A stretch of DNA of 64,000 bases from Paramagnetospirillum magnetotacticum MS-1 (GTDB lineage: Bacteria > Pseudomonadota > Alphaproteobacteria > Rhodospirillales > Magnetospirillaceae): assembly GCF_000829825.1 (NCBI RefSeq), contig NZ_JXSL01000027.1, forward strand, positions 547,093 through 611,092, read 5' to 3'. The translations under genes were made by a program, and so were the position numbers. The notes beneath the pieces are model-generated. The model ran no database searches. It was not told the DNA's origin and was given only the letters and a program-made list of their open reading frames with translations. Shown here one piece after another: positions 26,427 through 35,539 of the stretch (position 1 is its first letter; each line of letters starts with the position of its first letter).

Positions 26427-27953
26427 TCAGGACTCCGAGGTCAACAGGGAAACACCCAACAGGGCGCGGCGCTTCAGCCACAGGCTGGCGCGATAGCGGG
26501 GATCGCCGGTGATGGCCAGCAAGGTGTCGAGAATGGCGACCACCTTGGCCGCGCCGATGCGGTCGCCCCAGGACAGCGGCCCGGCGGGATAGCCGAGACC
26601 CAGCGTCACCGCCTTGTCGATGTCTTCCGGCGTGGCGATGCGCTGCTGGGCGATGTCACAGCCGATATTGACGATGGTCGCCACCACGCGCTGGGCCACC
26701 AGACCGGGACTGTCGCAGATCACCGAAACCGCCACCCCGTCGGCGGCCAGCAAACCATGGGCACCATCGCGGATCTCAGGCTCAGTCACCGGATTGGTCA
26801 TTAAGGTGCGATGGCCTTCCAGCCCGAACAGGGGATCGATGGCAACAGCACGGGTCGCATCAAGCCCCAGGCGCACCACGGCCGTAGTGCAATCCTCGCC
26901 CAGAACCGGAACCAGGCACAGGGCCTCCTTGGTGGGCTTCTTGCCCTTTTCCAGCTTGACGCCAAGGCTGGTTACCAAAGCGGAAACGGCCAGCGATCCT
27001 TCGCCCGGCGCCACCCAGACCGGCCCGGCCCAGGCGGTGGGAATGGCGGGCGCGGGCGGCGCCACCTGCTTGTCGCCCTCATAAGCGTAGAAGCCCCGGC
27101 CCGTCTTGCGGCCCAGCAGCCCGGCCACCAGACGGCTCCGGGTGATGGGCGACGGGCGGAAGCGCGGTTCCTGGTAATACTGGTCGTAAATGCTTTCCAT
27201 CACCGGATGGGAAACGTCCAGCGCGGTGAGGTCGAGCAGTTCGAAGGGCCCCATGCGGAAACCGGCGGCACCTTTGAGGATACGGTCGGCGGTGAACACA
27301 TCCGTCACCCCCTCCCCCACCAGTTTCAGCGCCTCGGTGCCATAACCCCGTCCGGCGTGATTAACCACGAAACCGGGGGTGTCCTTGGCCTTGACCGGCG
27401 TGTGGCCCATGCGCCGCGCTAAGGTGATCAGCGCCTCGACCACCCAAGGCGCGGTCATGACACCATCGATGACCTCGACGACCTTCATCAGTGGAACGGG
27501 ATTGAAGAAATGAAAGCCCCCCACCCGCTCCGGATGCTTGCAGGCGGCGGCGATGGAGGTCACCGACAGCGACGAGGTATTGCTGGCGATCAGGCAGTCG
27601 GAGGAAACGATCGCTTCCAGATCCTTCATCAGGGCCTGCTTGACCTTGATGTCCTCGACGATGGCCTCCACCACCACATGGGCGGGCGCCAGATCGGCGA
27701 GGCTTTCGCCTAGCTTGAGCCGCGCTGTGGCGCTCGCACAGGCCTCGGGCGTCAGCTTGCCCTTCTCGGCCAGTTTGGCCAGCATGGCGGCGACCGCATC
27801 ACGGGCCTTGGCGGCGGCGCCGGGCTGCGCGTCAACCAGGATGACCGTGACACCGGACATCACGGCGATCTGGGCGATACCGCGCCCCATTGTGCCGGTC
27901 CCCACGAGTCCAAGAATCAGATCGGAACGATTGGCGTCGAGGCTCATGGTCAT
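26427..27953 (-). CDS. paaH: 3-hydroxyacyl-CoA dehydrogenase, two-domain PaaH type
   Basis: NAD-dependent 3-hydroxyacyl-CoA dehydrogenase of 508 residues. The length fits PaaH (3-hydroxyadipyl-CoA dehydrogenase), which has a duplicated C-terminal domain, rather than the roughly 290-residue short form. The Rossmann motif is LGLVGTGTMGRGIAQ; the catalytic region is ASNTSSLSVTSIAA and GGFHFFNPVPLMKVVEVI; KAKDTPGFVVNHAGRGYGTEAL binds CoA and the helix dimer. The second C-terminal domain begins near 410 (VISVICDSPGLVAQRVV-like region). It overlaps the paaF-like gene by 4 bases and is followed closely by the thiolase gene. Confidence 0.9.
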   Translation of the reverse strand: MTMSLDANRSDLILGLVGTGTMGRGIAQIAVMSGVTVILVDAQPGAAAKARDAVAAMLAKLAEKGKLTPEACASATARLKLGESLADLAPAHVVVEAIVEDIKVKQALMKDLEAIVSSDCLIASNTSSLSVTSIAAACKHPERVGGFHFFNPVPLMKVVEVIDGVMTAPWVVEALITLARRMGHTPVKAKDTPGFVVNHAGRGYGTEALKLVGEGVTDVFTADRILKGAAGFRMGPFELLDLTALDVSHPVMESIYDQYYQEPRFRPSPITRSRLVAGLLGRKTGRGFYAYEGDKQVAPPAPAIPTAWAGPVWVAPGEGSLAVSALVTSLGVKLEKGKKPTKEALCLVPVLGEDCTTAVVRLGLDATRAVAIDPLFGLEGHRTLMTNPVTEPEIRDGAHGLLAADGVAVSVICDSPGLVAQRVVATIVNIGCDIAQQRIATPEDIDKAVTLGLGYPAGPLSWGDRIGAAKVVAILDTLLAITGDPRYRASLWLKRRALLGVSLLTSES

Positions 27954-28720
27954 TTTCCCTCATAAGCAGGCTTGCGCTTCTCGATGAAGGCCTTCATGCC
28001 TTCCTTCTGGTCGCGGCTGGCGAATAGCAGTTGGAACGCCTTACGCTCCAGCATCAAGGCGGTATCGAGCGAGGCATCCTGACCCGCCAGCAGCACTTCC
28101 TTGATCTGGGCGATGGCCACGGGCGGCATGCGCGAGATGGTCTTGGCGATCTCCAAAGCCTTGTCCAGAACCTGCTCATCGGGGACCACCAGACTGGCAA
28201 GGCCCATCTGACCGGCCTCCACACCGCTGATGGCCTGGCCGGTCATCACCATCAGCATGGCCTTGAACTTGCCCACGGCCCGCGTCAGGCGCTGGGTGCC
28301 GCCCGCGCCGGGCATGATGCCCACCTTGACCTCGGGCTGGGAGAAGCTGGCGTTTTCGCCCGCCACGATGATGTCGGCATGCATGACCAGTTCACAGCCG
28401 CCGCCCCAGGCATAACCGTTCACGGCGGCAATCACCGGCTTTGGGCAATTGGCGATAGCCCGCCACAGCAGGTGGTTGTTCCTCTGCATCAGTTCGATGG
28501 CGCCCACCTCGGCCATGTCCTTGATATCGGCCCCGGCGGCGAAAGCCTCCTGGTTGCCCGTCATGACGATGGCCCGCACCGAGGGGTCCGCACCCAGCGC
28601 CGTCATGTGCTCGGCCAACTGACGGCGGACCTCGCCGTTAAGGGCGTTCTTGGCCTCGGGCCGGTTGATTCGCAGCAACACCACGGAATCAAAGGGTTTT
28701 TCCAACAGCACTTCCGTCAT
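27950..28720 (-). CDS. paaF: Enoyl-CoA hydratase, PaaF-like (2,3-dehydroadipyl-CoA hydratase)
   Basis: A 256-residue crotonase: VVLLRINRPEAKNALNGEVRRQL, QEAFAAGADIKDMAEVGAIE, NGYAWGGGCELVMHADIIVAG, FSQPEVKVGIMPGAGGTQRLTRAVG and the C-terminal FASRDQKEGMKAFIEKRKPAYEGK. Both catalytic Glu positions are present, so hydratase activity is expected. It is the first gene of the paaF-paaH-thiolase operon; a perfect dyad lies between it and the divergent iclR-type gene. PaaF naming rests on the gene trio, not on a distinctive motif. Confidence 0.88.
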   Translation of the reverse strand: MTEVLLEKPFDSVVLLRINRPEAKNALNGEVRRQLAEHMTALGADPSVRAIVMTGNQEAFAAGADIKDMAEVGAIELMQRNNHLLWRAIANCPKPVIAAVNGYAWGGGCELVMHADIIVAGENASFSQPEVKVGIMPGAGGTQRLTRAVGKFKAMLMVMTGQAISGVEAGQMGLASLVVPDEQVLDKALEIAKTISRMPPVAIAQIKEVLLAGQDASLDTALMLERKAFQLLFASRDQKEGMKAFIEKRKPAYEGK

Positions 28721-28732
28721 GGCGTCCCTCAG

Positions 28733-28759
28733 TTTCGCTGTGCGAAATTCAATTTCACA
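28733..28759. promoter_or_regulatory. Overlapping dyads in the paaF/iclR divergent region
   Basis: TTTCGC-TGT-GCGAAA (28733-28747) is a perfect inverted repeat. It overlaps TGCGAAATT-C-AATTTCACA (28741-28759), an eight-of-nine dyad. The pair sits 13-39 bases ahead of the paaF start (minus) and about 95 bases ahead of the iclR-type start (plus). This is the expected place for the IclR protein to control both operons. Confidence 0.55.
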
Positions 28760-28853
28760 TTTTGTTGACGCCAGAGCCTAAGTCGTGATTTGGTCCCTTG
28801 GCAAACAAAATCATACCCCCCGGTCACAACGGCGGGGTCCGGGAGATGAAGCC

Positions 28854-29636
28854 TTGAGCGAATCCGAGGAAACGCAGGATCGGCAATTCGTGGTGGCGCT
28901 GTCGCGTGGCCTCGATGTGCTGCGCTGCTTCCGCGCGGGCGACGCCATGCTGGGCAACCAGGAGATCGCGGCGCGCACCGGCCTTCCCAAGCCCACCGTG
29001 TCGCGGCTGACCTATACGCTGACCAAGCTGGGCTACCTCACCTATATCGACCGTTACGCCAAATACCAGTTGGGCACCGCTGTGCTGTCGCTCGGCTATA
29101 CCGCCCTGGCCGGGATGGATATCCGCCATGTGGCGCGGCCGCTGATGCAGGAACTGGCCGATTATTCCGATGTGGCAGTGTCTCTGGGCAGTGGCGATCA
29201 GACCAGCATGATCTACATCGAATCCTGTCGGGGTAAAGGGGCGCTGACCATCCGCCTGGCCGTGGGTTCGCGCATTCCCGTGGCCACCACCGCCATGGGG
29301 CGCGCCTATCTGGCGGGGCTGGCCGAGACGGAGCGCACCCCCATCCTCGACGAGGTGCGAAAGCGCCACCCCGACGACTGGCCACGCATCAAGTCGGGCC
29401 TGGAGCGAGCCTTGCGCGAATACGCGGCGCGCGGCTTCACCATGTCGGTGGGCGACTGGCAGTCGGATGTTCACGCCGTGGGCGTGGCGCTGACCAACCC
29501 CGCCACCGGCGTTGTGATGGCGCTGAACTGCGGCGGCGCGGCCTTCCTGCTGCCGCGCGAACGCCTGGAAGACGACCTCGGCCCCCGCCTGGTGGCGGTG
29601 GCGCGCAAGATCGAGGCGGCGCTGGGACGCCGCTAG
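28854..29636 (+). CDS. IclR family transcriptional regulator
   Basis: About 260 residues from a TTG at 28854, preceded by GGGAGATGAAGCC; an in-frame GTG at 28785 is the alternative. The N-terminal winged HTH is FVVALSRGLDVLRCF, then GNQEIAARTGLPKPTVSRLTYTLTKLGYL. The C-terminal effector domain includes VAVSLGSGDQTSMIYIESCRG, RIPVATTAMGRAYLAGL and DVHAVGVALTNPATG. PobR/PcaR/PcaU-type regulators of aromatic and dicarboxylate catabolism share this layout. Divergent from paaF-paaH-thiolase and first in the long plus-strand series, it likely controls both; the effector is unknown. Confidence 0.88.
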   Translation: MSESEETQDRQFVVALSRGLDVLRCFRAGDAMLGNQEIAARTGLPKPTVSRLTYTLTKLGYLTYIDRYAKYQLGTAVLSLGYTALAGMDIRHVARPLMQELADYSDVAVSLGSGDQTSMIYIESCRGKGALTIRLAVGSRIPVATTAMGRAYLAGLAETERTPILDEVRKRHPDDWPRIKSGLERALREYAARGFTMSVGDWQSDVHAVGVALTNPATGVVMALNCGGAAFLLPRERLEDDLGPRLVAVARKIEAALGRR

Positions 29637-29672
29637 ACCCCTCATCCATTTTGAAGACGGGACGAGACCCAC

Positions 29673-30824
29673 ATGATCCGTGACCAGGAAATCCTCAATC
29701 AGTTGCTCGACACCATTTCGCGCTTCGTGCGCGAACGTCTGGTCCCCAACGAGGAACGCATCGCCGAAGACGACGCCATTCCGCCCGAAATCGTCGCCGA
29801 GATGAAGGAATTGGGCCTGTTCGGCCTGTCCATCCCCGAGGAATACGGCGGGCTGGGCCTGACCATGGAAGAAGAAGTGCTGTGCGCCTTCGAGATCGGC
29901 CAGACCAGCCCGGCCTTCCGCTCCATCTTCGGCACCAATAACGGCATCGGCTCGCAAGGAATCATCATCGACGGCACCGAAGAGCAGAAGCGCAAATACC
30001 TGCCCCGTCTGGCCACCGGCGAGCTGATCGCCTCCTTCGCCCTGACCGAGCCCAATGCCGGGTCCGATGCCGCCTCTCTTCGCACCACGGCGCGCAAGGA
30101 CGGCGATCATTACATCGTCAACGGCACCAAGCGCTTCATCACCAATGCGCCGGAGGCCTCCATCTTCACCCTGATGGCTCGCACCAACCCTGAGAACAAG
30201 GGCGCGGGCGGCATCTCGGCCTTCATCGTCGAGGCCGATTCCCCCGGCCTAAGCTTGGGCAAGATCGACAAGAAGATGGGCCAGAAGGGTGCTCATACCT
30301 GCGACGTGATCTTCGAGGATGTGCGCGTGCCCGCCGCCAACATCATCGGTGGCGTCGAAGGCCAGGGCTTCAAGACCGCGATGAAGGTTCTGGACCGTGG
30401 GCGCCTGCATATCTCGGCCACCTGCGTCGGCGTCTCCGAGCGCCTGATCAGGGACAGCGTCAAATACGCCGCCGAGCGCGTCCAATTCGGCAAGCCCATC
30501 GGCGAGTTCCAGCTGGTCCAGGCCATGCTCGCCGATTCCAAGACCGAAGCCTATGCGGCGCGCTGCATGGTGCTGGACGCGGCGCGCAAGAAGGACCAAG
30601 GCATCAACGTCTCCACCGAGGCCGCCTGCTGCAAGATGTTCGCCTCCGAAGCCGTGGGCCGCATCGCCGACCGCGCCGTGCAGGTTCATGGCGGCGCGGG
30701 CTACATCGCCGATTACGGCATCGAGCGCTTCTATCGCGATGTCCGCCTGTTCCGCATCTACGAGGGCACCACCCAGATTCAGCAACTGGTCATCGCGCGC
30801 AATATGCTGAAGGACATCGCCTGA
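29673..30824 (+). CDS. Acyl-CoA dehydrogenase
   Basis: A 383-residue FAD-dependent acyl-CoA dehydrogenase. Motifs: LFGLSIPEEYGGLGLTMEEE, IASFALTEPNAGSDAASLRTTA, YIVNGTKRFITNAPEA, RVQFGKPIGEFQLVQAMLADS, QVHGGAGYIADYGIERFYRDVRLFRIYEGTTQIQQLVIARNML. The catalytic Glu is in RIYEGTTQIQ. It is coupled by a TGATG overlap to the CoA ligase gene, so activation and first oxidation are cotranslated. It differs clearly from the dehydrogenase at 20372-21556, implying a second desaturation step or a different substrate. Confidence 0.92.
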   Translation: MIRDQEILNQLLDTISRFVRERLVPNEERIAEDDAIPPEIVAEMKELGLFGLSIPEEYGGLGLTMEEEVLCAFEIGQTSPAFRSIFGTNNGIGSQGIIIDGTEEQKRKYLPRLATGELIASFALTEPNAGSDAASLRTTARKDGDHYIVNGTKRFITNAPEASIFTLMARTNPENKGAGGISAFIVEADSPGLSLGKIDKKMGQKGAHTCDVIFEDVRVPAANIIGGVEGQGFKTAMKVLDRGRLHISATCVGVSERLIRDSVKYAAERVQFGKPIGEFQLVQAMLADSKTEAYAARCMVLDAARKKDQGINVSTEAACCKMFASEAVGRIADRAVQVHGGAGYIADYGIERFYRDVRLFRIYEGTTQIQQLVIARNMLKDIA

Positions 30825-32377
30825 TGCGGCCAATCGCCGACATCCTGGCCGATCTGCCGCCGCGCCTGTCCCAATTGGTCCGCCAGTGGGAACGCCGATC
30901 GCCCCAGGCCCCCGCCATGATCCAAGGGGAAACCCGCTGGAGCTACGCCCAGTTAGGCAAGGCCATGGACGAGGCCGGGGCGCTGCTGAAAGGCCTGGAG
31001 GTCCGTCCTGGCGACCGGCTGATGCTGGTGGGCGAGAACTGCCTGTTGCTGGTGGCCATGATCTTAGCGGCGGGCGAGCTTGACGCCTGGGCGGCGATTA
31101 TCAATGCCCGGCTCTCGGAACGCGAGATCGACACCATCCGTGACCATTGCGGCGCGCGACGGGTGATCTACACCACCGAGGTCTCTGCCGAAGCCACTGT
31201 CCATGCCAGACGGCACGGGGCGCAATTGCGCGCCACCCCCCTGCTGGGCAGCTTCGCCGTGGGACCGCTCAACCACGATTGTGGTTCGGAAGAAGTCGAA
31301 CCCGGCAATGGGCAAGTGGCGGCGCTGATCTACACTTCGGGCACCACCGGCACGCCCAAGGGCGTCATGCTCACCCACCGCAACATCATGTTCATCGGCG
31401 CGGTGTCGGGGGGATTGCGCGATATGGGCCCCGGCGACGTGGCCTATGGCGTGCTGCCCATGTCCCATGTGTTCGGGCTGGCGTCGGTGCTGGTGGGAAC
31501 CCTTTACGGCGGAGCCTGCCTGCATGTGGCGCCGCGCTTTGCCCCCGCCCAGGTGTTGGCCGATCTGAAAGCCGGCCTCACCATGTGGAACGGCGTGCCC
31601 GCCATGTTCGCCAAGTTTCTGGAACATATCCGCCTCACCGGGGCCAAGGTCGAGGCCCCCGCACTTCGTTTCCTGTCGGCGGGCGGCTCGCCGCTCGACC
31701 CCGCCATCAAGGCGGAGACCGAAGCCGTGTTCGGTCAGGTGTTGAACAACGGCTATGGCCTCACCGAATCGGCGCCGACCATCTGCCAGACAAGGCTTGA
31801 TGCGCCCCGCACAGATTGCTCGGTGGGCCATGCCCTGCCCGGCGTCGAGGTGCGCATCGTCGGCGAAGGCGGCAAGGATGTGCCCAAAGGCGAAGTGGGC
31901 GAATTGTGGAGCCGCGGCCCTGGCACCATGAAAGGCTATTACCGCGCCCCCGCCATGACCGCAGAGGTGATAAACTCCGACGGCTGGCTCAATACCGGCG
32001 ATTTCGCCCGCCAAGACGCCGACGGAGCCCTGTTCATCGTGGGACGCGCCAAGGAACTGATCATCCGCTCGGGCTTCAATGTCTACCCCGCCGAGGTGGA
32101 AGCGGTGTTCAACGCCCATCCCCTGGTCACCCATTCCGCCGTGGTCGGCCGCCCCGCCGCCGACGGCAACGAGGAGGTGGTGGCCTTCGTCCAGGTGGCG
32201 CCGGGCACCGATCTTGCGGCCCAAACCCTTCTGGACTGGGCGGCGCAACGCCTTGCGCCCTACAAGCGCCCCGGCGAAGTGGTGGTGGTCGATCATCTGC
32301 CCGCAGGCGCCACCGGGAAGATCCTGAAAAACCGCCTTGCCGAGGCGGCAAGAAACCACAGCTACGACACATTATAA
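30824..32377 (+). CDS. AMP-dependent acyl-CoA ligase
   Basis: Activates a carboxylic acid to its CoA thioester, 517 residues of the ANL superfamily. Motif A3 is ALIYTSGTTGTPKGVMLTH; A5 is NNGYGLTESAPTICQ; A7/A8 are WLNTGDFARQDADGALFIVGRAKELIIRSGFNVYPAEVE; the C-terminal catalytic Lys is in GATGKILKNRLAE. Neighbours (acyl-CoA dehydrogenase upstream, Liv-type importer downstream) suggest that it activates the imported substrate. The acid cannot be told from the motifs. Confidence 0.9.
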   Translation: MRPIADILADLPPRLSQLVRQWERRSPQAPAMIQGETRWSYAQLGKAMDEAGALLKGLEVRPGDRLMLVGENCLLLVAMILAAGELDAWAAIINARLSEREIDTIRDHCGARRVIYTTEVSAEATVHARRHGAQLRATPLLGSFAVGPLNHDCGSEEVEPGNGQVAALIYTSGTTGTPKGVMLTHRNIMFIGAVSGGLRDMGPGDVAYGVLPMSHVFGLASVLVGTLYGGACLHVAPRFAPAQVLADLKAGLTMWNGVPAMFAKFLEHIRLTGAKVEAPALRFLSAGGSPLDPAIKAETEAVFGQVLNNGYGLTESAPTICQTRLDAPRTDCSVGHALPGVEVRIVGEGGKDVPKGEVGELWSRGPGTMKGYYRAPAMTAEVINSDGWLNTGDFARQDADGALFIVGRAKELIIRSGFNVYPAEVEAVFNAHPLVTHSAVVGRPAADGNEEVVAFVQVAPGTDLAAQTLLDWAAQRLAPYKRPGEVVVVDHLPAGATGKILKNRLAEAARNHSYDTL

Positions 32378-32399
32378 AAGTTGGGAGGACTTAAAGATC

Positions 32400-33566
32400 A
32401 TGTCCAAAAGCAAGCTTTGTGTTTCAGCCCTGGCCCTGTCCCTGATGCTGGGCTTCGCCCCGGCCCATGCCGCCGAATTCAAGATCGGCGCCGAGATTCC
32501 GCTGTCGGGCAATCTGGCCCGCGTCGGCACCGCCATGAACGAGGGCATCCAGGTGGCCGCCGAGATGTTCAACAAGAAGAGCGGCAAGCACAGTGTGAAA
32601 ATCATCACCATGGATGACGAATCCTCGCCCGCCAAGGCGGTGGGGGCCGTGGAGAAGCTGGCCGCCGACGGCGTGGTGGCCTATACCGGCGGCTACGGCT
32701 CCAACATTATCGGCCCGGCCTCCGAAGCCGCCGAGAAGCTGGGCAAGGTCTATGTGACCTCGGGCGGTGTCGCCTCGGAACTGACCAAGCGCAACTTGAA
32801 GACCTTCTTTCGCATCAACAGTTCGGAAGGCTATGCCCGCGCCTTGATGGGCATGTTCAACAAGCAAGGCGTCAAGTCGGTGGCGGTGGTCTATTCCACC
32901 AAGGAAGCCACCGAGGAAGTGGCCAAGATGCTGCAATCGGGCCTCGGACCCCAGGGCGTCAAGGTCACAATGCATGCGTTTGATCCGGCCACCAACGATT
33001 TCAAGCCCATCATCCACAAGATCAAGCTGCAGGACCGTCCCGACGCCATCGCCATGATCGGCTACGAGAACGACTATGTGGGCATCTTGCGCGCCGCCAA
33101 GGTGTTGAAGCCCGACATCAAGACCATCGCGGGCGTGTGGTCCCTGGCCACCGCCAAAATGGCCGCCGAATTTCCTGATCTGATGGAGAACGTCTCGGGC
33201 ACCTCGACGCTCTCCTATCCGGCCGAGTTCACCACGCCCGAAGCCAAGGAATTCGCCGAGACCTATCAGAAGATGTTCAACAAGGCCCCCGATTACCTGG
33301 GAATCTTCGGCTATGTGCAGTCCAAGCTGCTGTTCGAGGCGGTGGCGCGCGCCGCCGATACCGGAACCGTGGACAAGGGCGGCATCGCCACCGAGATGCG
33401 CAAGACCCTTTCCGACACGGTGATCGGCAAGGTGCGCTTCGACGAATCCGGCGACAATCCCGAATTCACCCACCGCATGGGCCAGCATCAGGCGGGCAAG
33501 GTGGTGCTGGTCTGGCCCAGTGATGCCGCCACCGGCACCATGAAGTACCCGGCCGTGCCGTGGTGA
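32400..33566 (+). CDS. Liv-type ABC transporter substrate-binding protein
   Basis: Periplasmic receptor, 388 residues, with a Sec signal (MSKSKLCVSALALSLMLGFA, cleavage after APAHA). The mature N-terminus FKIGAEIPLSGNLARVGTAMNEGIQVAAEMFNKK is typical of the branched-chain amino acid/amide receptor family (peripla_BP_6). The start at 32400 follows GGGAGG. In this family many receptors near catabolic genes bind aromatic or aliphatic acids rather than leucine. That is the likely case here, given the adjacent CoA ligase. A palindromic element separates it from livH. Confidence 0.9.
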   Translation: MSKSKLCVSALALSLMLGFAPAHAAEFKIGAEIPLSGNLARVGTAMNEGIQVAAEMFNKKSGKHSVKIITMDDESSPAKAVGAVEKLAADGVVAYTGGYGSNIIGPASEAAEKLGKVYVTSGGVASELTKRNLKTFFRINSSEGYARALMGMFNKQGVKSVAVVYSTKEATEEVAKMLQSGLGPQGVKVTMHAFDPATNDFKPIIHKIKLQDRPDAIAMIGYENDYVGILRAAKVLKPDIKTIAGVWSLATAKMAAEFPDLMENVSGTSTLSYPAEFTTPEAKEFAETYQKMFNKAPDYLGIFGYVQSKLLFEAVARAADTGTVDKGGIATEMRKTLSDTVIGKVRFDESGDNPEFTHRMGQHQAGKVVLVWPSDAATGTMKYPAVPW

Positions 33567-33579
33567 GGTCAGCCTCAAG

Positions 33580-33667
33580 CGTCACCCCGGACGAGCAACG
33601 CGAGATCCGGGGCCCAGGGGGGACGACTCCTGGGCCCCGGATAGCGCTCCGCGCTTCCGGTGTGACG
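33580..33667. repeat. Nested palindromic (REP-like) intergenic element
   Basis: Outer arms CGTCACCCCGGA (33580-33591) and TCCGGTGTGACG (33656-33667) pair with one mismatch. Inner arms ATCCGGGGCCCAGG (33605-33618) and CCTGGGCCCCGGAT (33629-33642) pair perfectly. The element fills most of the gap between the receptor gene and livH. It could stabilise the upstream mRNA and set receptor excess over the membrane subunits. It shares its two-level design, not its sequence, with the element at 58510-58616. Confidence 0.7.
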
Positions 33668-33707
33668 AAAATCAGAGTCTTTCTCCTCTGCCCCAGGGTC
33701 CAAGTCC

Positions 33708-34583
33708 ATGCTTGAACTAACCCTTCAATCCCTGTTTTCCGGCGTGCTGTCGGGAGCCTATTACGCTCTGATCGCCCTGGGTCTTGCCCTGGTGTTCGGC
33801 ACCATGCGGGTCATCAACCTCGCCCATGGCGAACTGGTCTTGCTGGGCGCCTATATCAGCTATACCGCCGAGGAAAAACTGGGCCTCGATCCCCTGGCCT
33901 CCCTGCCCCTGGCCCTGGCCGTGGTGGTGGGAACCGCCATCCTGGTCTATTATCTGGTCAGCCTGATCAAGACGGATCGCGAGCTCAATTCGCTGATCCT
34001 GACCTTCGGCATCGGGGTGATCCTCACCAATGGGGTGCTGATGATCTGGTCGGCGGATATCCATTCCGCCACCACGCCCTGGTATCACGACGCCACTATT
34101 TTGTTCGAGACCCTGTTCGCCATGCAGGCCGAGCTGGTCTTTGCCGGGATCGGCATCCTTCTGGTGGGCGCGGTGTGGTGGTGGCTGGAAAAAAGCTGGT
34201 ATGGCAGGGCGTTACGCGCCGTAGCGTCGAACCGCGACGCCGCCAAGCTGATGGGTGTCAACCCGCAATTGACGGAGATTCTGTCCTTCGCCGTGTCGGG
34301 CCTGCTGGCCACGGTGGCGGGGGTGGCCATCTACACCGCCAAGGTGATTCAGCCCGCCATGGGCCATCACCTGACGGTCAAGGCCTTCATCATCACCGTG
34401 CTGGCAGGCATGGGTTCGGTGCCCGGCGTGCTGCTGGGCGCGGTATTGCTGGGCGTGGTGGAAAGCCTCACCGTCACCCTGGCGTCCTCGGCGCTGCAGG
34501 AACTGGCGGGCATGGTGCTGTTCCTGGTGGTGCTGCTGTTGATGCCGTCCGGCCTGTTTGGCCGTGCCAAGCGGCGGGGGTAG
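33708..34583 (+). CDS. livH: Branched-chain amino acid-type ABC transporter permease LivH
   Basis: 291-residue membrane permease with about eight hydrophobic segments. Family motifs: SGAYYALIALGLALVFGTMRVINLAHGELVLLGAY, GRALRAVASNRDAAKLMGVN, LSFAVSGLLATVAGVAIY and KAFIITVLAGMGSVPGVLLGAVLLGVVES. The gene is followed immediately by livM. Substrate is set by the receptor; with the surrounding pathway genes it is likely a carboxylic or aromatic acid. Confidence 0.92.
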   Translation: MLELTLQSLFSGVLSGAYYALIALGLALVFGTMRVINLAHGELVLLGAYISYTAEEKLGLDPLASLPLALAVVVGTAILVYYLVSLIKTDRELNSLILTFGIGVILTNGVLMIWSADIHSATTPWYHDATILFETLFAMQAELVFAGIGILLVGAVWWWLEKSWYGRALRAVASNRDAAKLMGVNPQLTEILSFAVSGLLATVAGVAIYTAKVIQPAMGHHLTVKAFIITVLAGMGSVPGVLLGAVLLGVVESLTVTLASSALQELAGMVLFLVVLLLMPSGLFGRAKRRG

Positions 34584-34585
34584 GC

Positions 34586-35539
34586 ATGAACGACAAGATC
34601 AAGATCGCCCTCTTCCTGGTACTCGCCTATATCGCCGTTCCCCTGGCCCTGGGCTCCAACGCCTATGTCATCGGATTGATCGTCGCGGCGCTGACCATCG
34701 GCGGCATCGCGGTGGCCTGGGCTCTGCTGGGCAATCTGGGCGGCATGGTGAGCTTTGGCCACGCCGCCTTTTTCGGCGTGGGCGCCTATGTCTCTGCCCT
34801 GCTGACGCTGAAAGGAGGCTGGCCGGTCTTTCCGTCCATGCTGATGGCGGGAATCGGCGCGGCCATCGCCTCGGTGGCGACCATGCCAGCGCTGCGGTTG
34901 CGCGGCCCCTATTTCGCCCTGGCCATCCTGGCCTATGCGGAAATCTTCCGCATCCTGGCCACCGAGGCCAAGCCCATCACCGGCGGCGCGGCCGGATTGC
35001 TGTCCATTCCCCGCCTGCCCATTGTTCTGGGCCTGGATTTCGGCTCCAAGTTGGGTGGCTATTTCGTCATTCTCACCATCGTGGCAGCCTCCATGGCGGT
35101 CTACCACCTGATCCGCAGCTCCACTTACGGCCTGGCACTGAAAGCCATGCACGACAGCGAGGACGCGACACGGGTGGTGGGCGTCAATTCCACTCTACTC
35201 AAGGCCTGGATGCTGGCGGTCTCGGCCTTCATCACCGGCGTGGTGGGCGCCTTCAACGCCCATTACATCAACTTCCTTGAACCCGATTACGCCTTTGCCG
35301 GGCAGTGGACGACCCTGGCCATCGTCTCGGCCATCTTCGGCGGCTACCGCACGGTGACCGGTCCGCTGCTGGGCGCGCTGGTGGTCTATCTGGTGGATCA
35401 GCTGGCCTTCAAGCCCATCCTGCCCCAGGGCCACCAGATCGTGCTCGGCGTGCTGCTGGGCGCCATGATCCTGTTCAGCCCTGGCGGGTTGATGCCCCTG
35501 CTGCTCGCTAAAAAGAAGGGACCGGCCCATGCTGCTTGA
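34586..35539 (+). CDS. livM: Branched-chain amino acid-type ABC transporter permease LivM
   Basis: 317 residues from the ATG at 34586, two bases after the livH stop. Hydrophobic throughout, with family motifs LLGNLGGMVSFGHAAFFGVGAYVSALL, RLRGPYFALAILAYAEIFRI, TYGLALKAMHDSEDATRVVGVN and the late FGGYRTVTGPLLGALVVYL. Longer in-frame starts inside livH are ignored because homology begins at 34586. It overlaps livG by 11 bases. Confidence 0.92.
   Translation: MNDKIKIALFLVLAYIAVPLALGSNAYVIGLIVAALTIGGIAVAWALLGNLGGMVSFGHAAFFGVGAYVSALLTLKGGWPVFPSMLMAGIGAAIASVATMPALRLRGPYFALAILAYAEIFRILATEAKPITGGAAGLLSIPRLPIVLGLDFGSKLGGYFVILTIVAASMAVYHLIRSSTYGLALKAMHDSEDATRVVGVNSTLLKAWMLAVSAFITGVVGAFNAHYINFLEPDYAFAGQWTTLAIVSAIFGGYRTVTGPLLGALVVYLVDQLAFKPILPQGHQIVLGVLLGAMILFSPGGLMPLLLAKKKGPAHAA

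Noticed and set aside
25257..26804. 515-codon plus-strand frame opposite the thiolase gene
   Set aside because: Antisense shadow; the minus-strand thiolase and PaaH motifs account for the coding signal.
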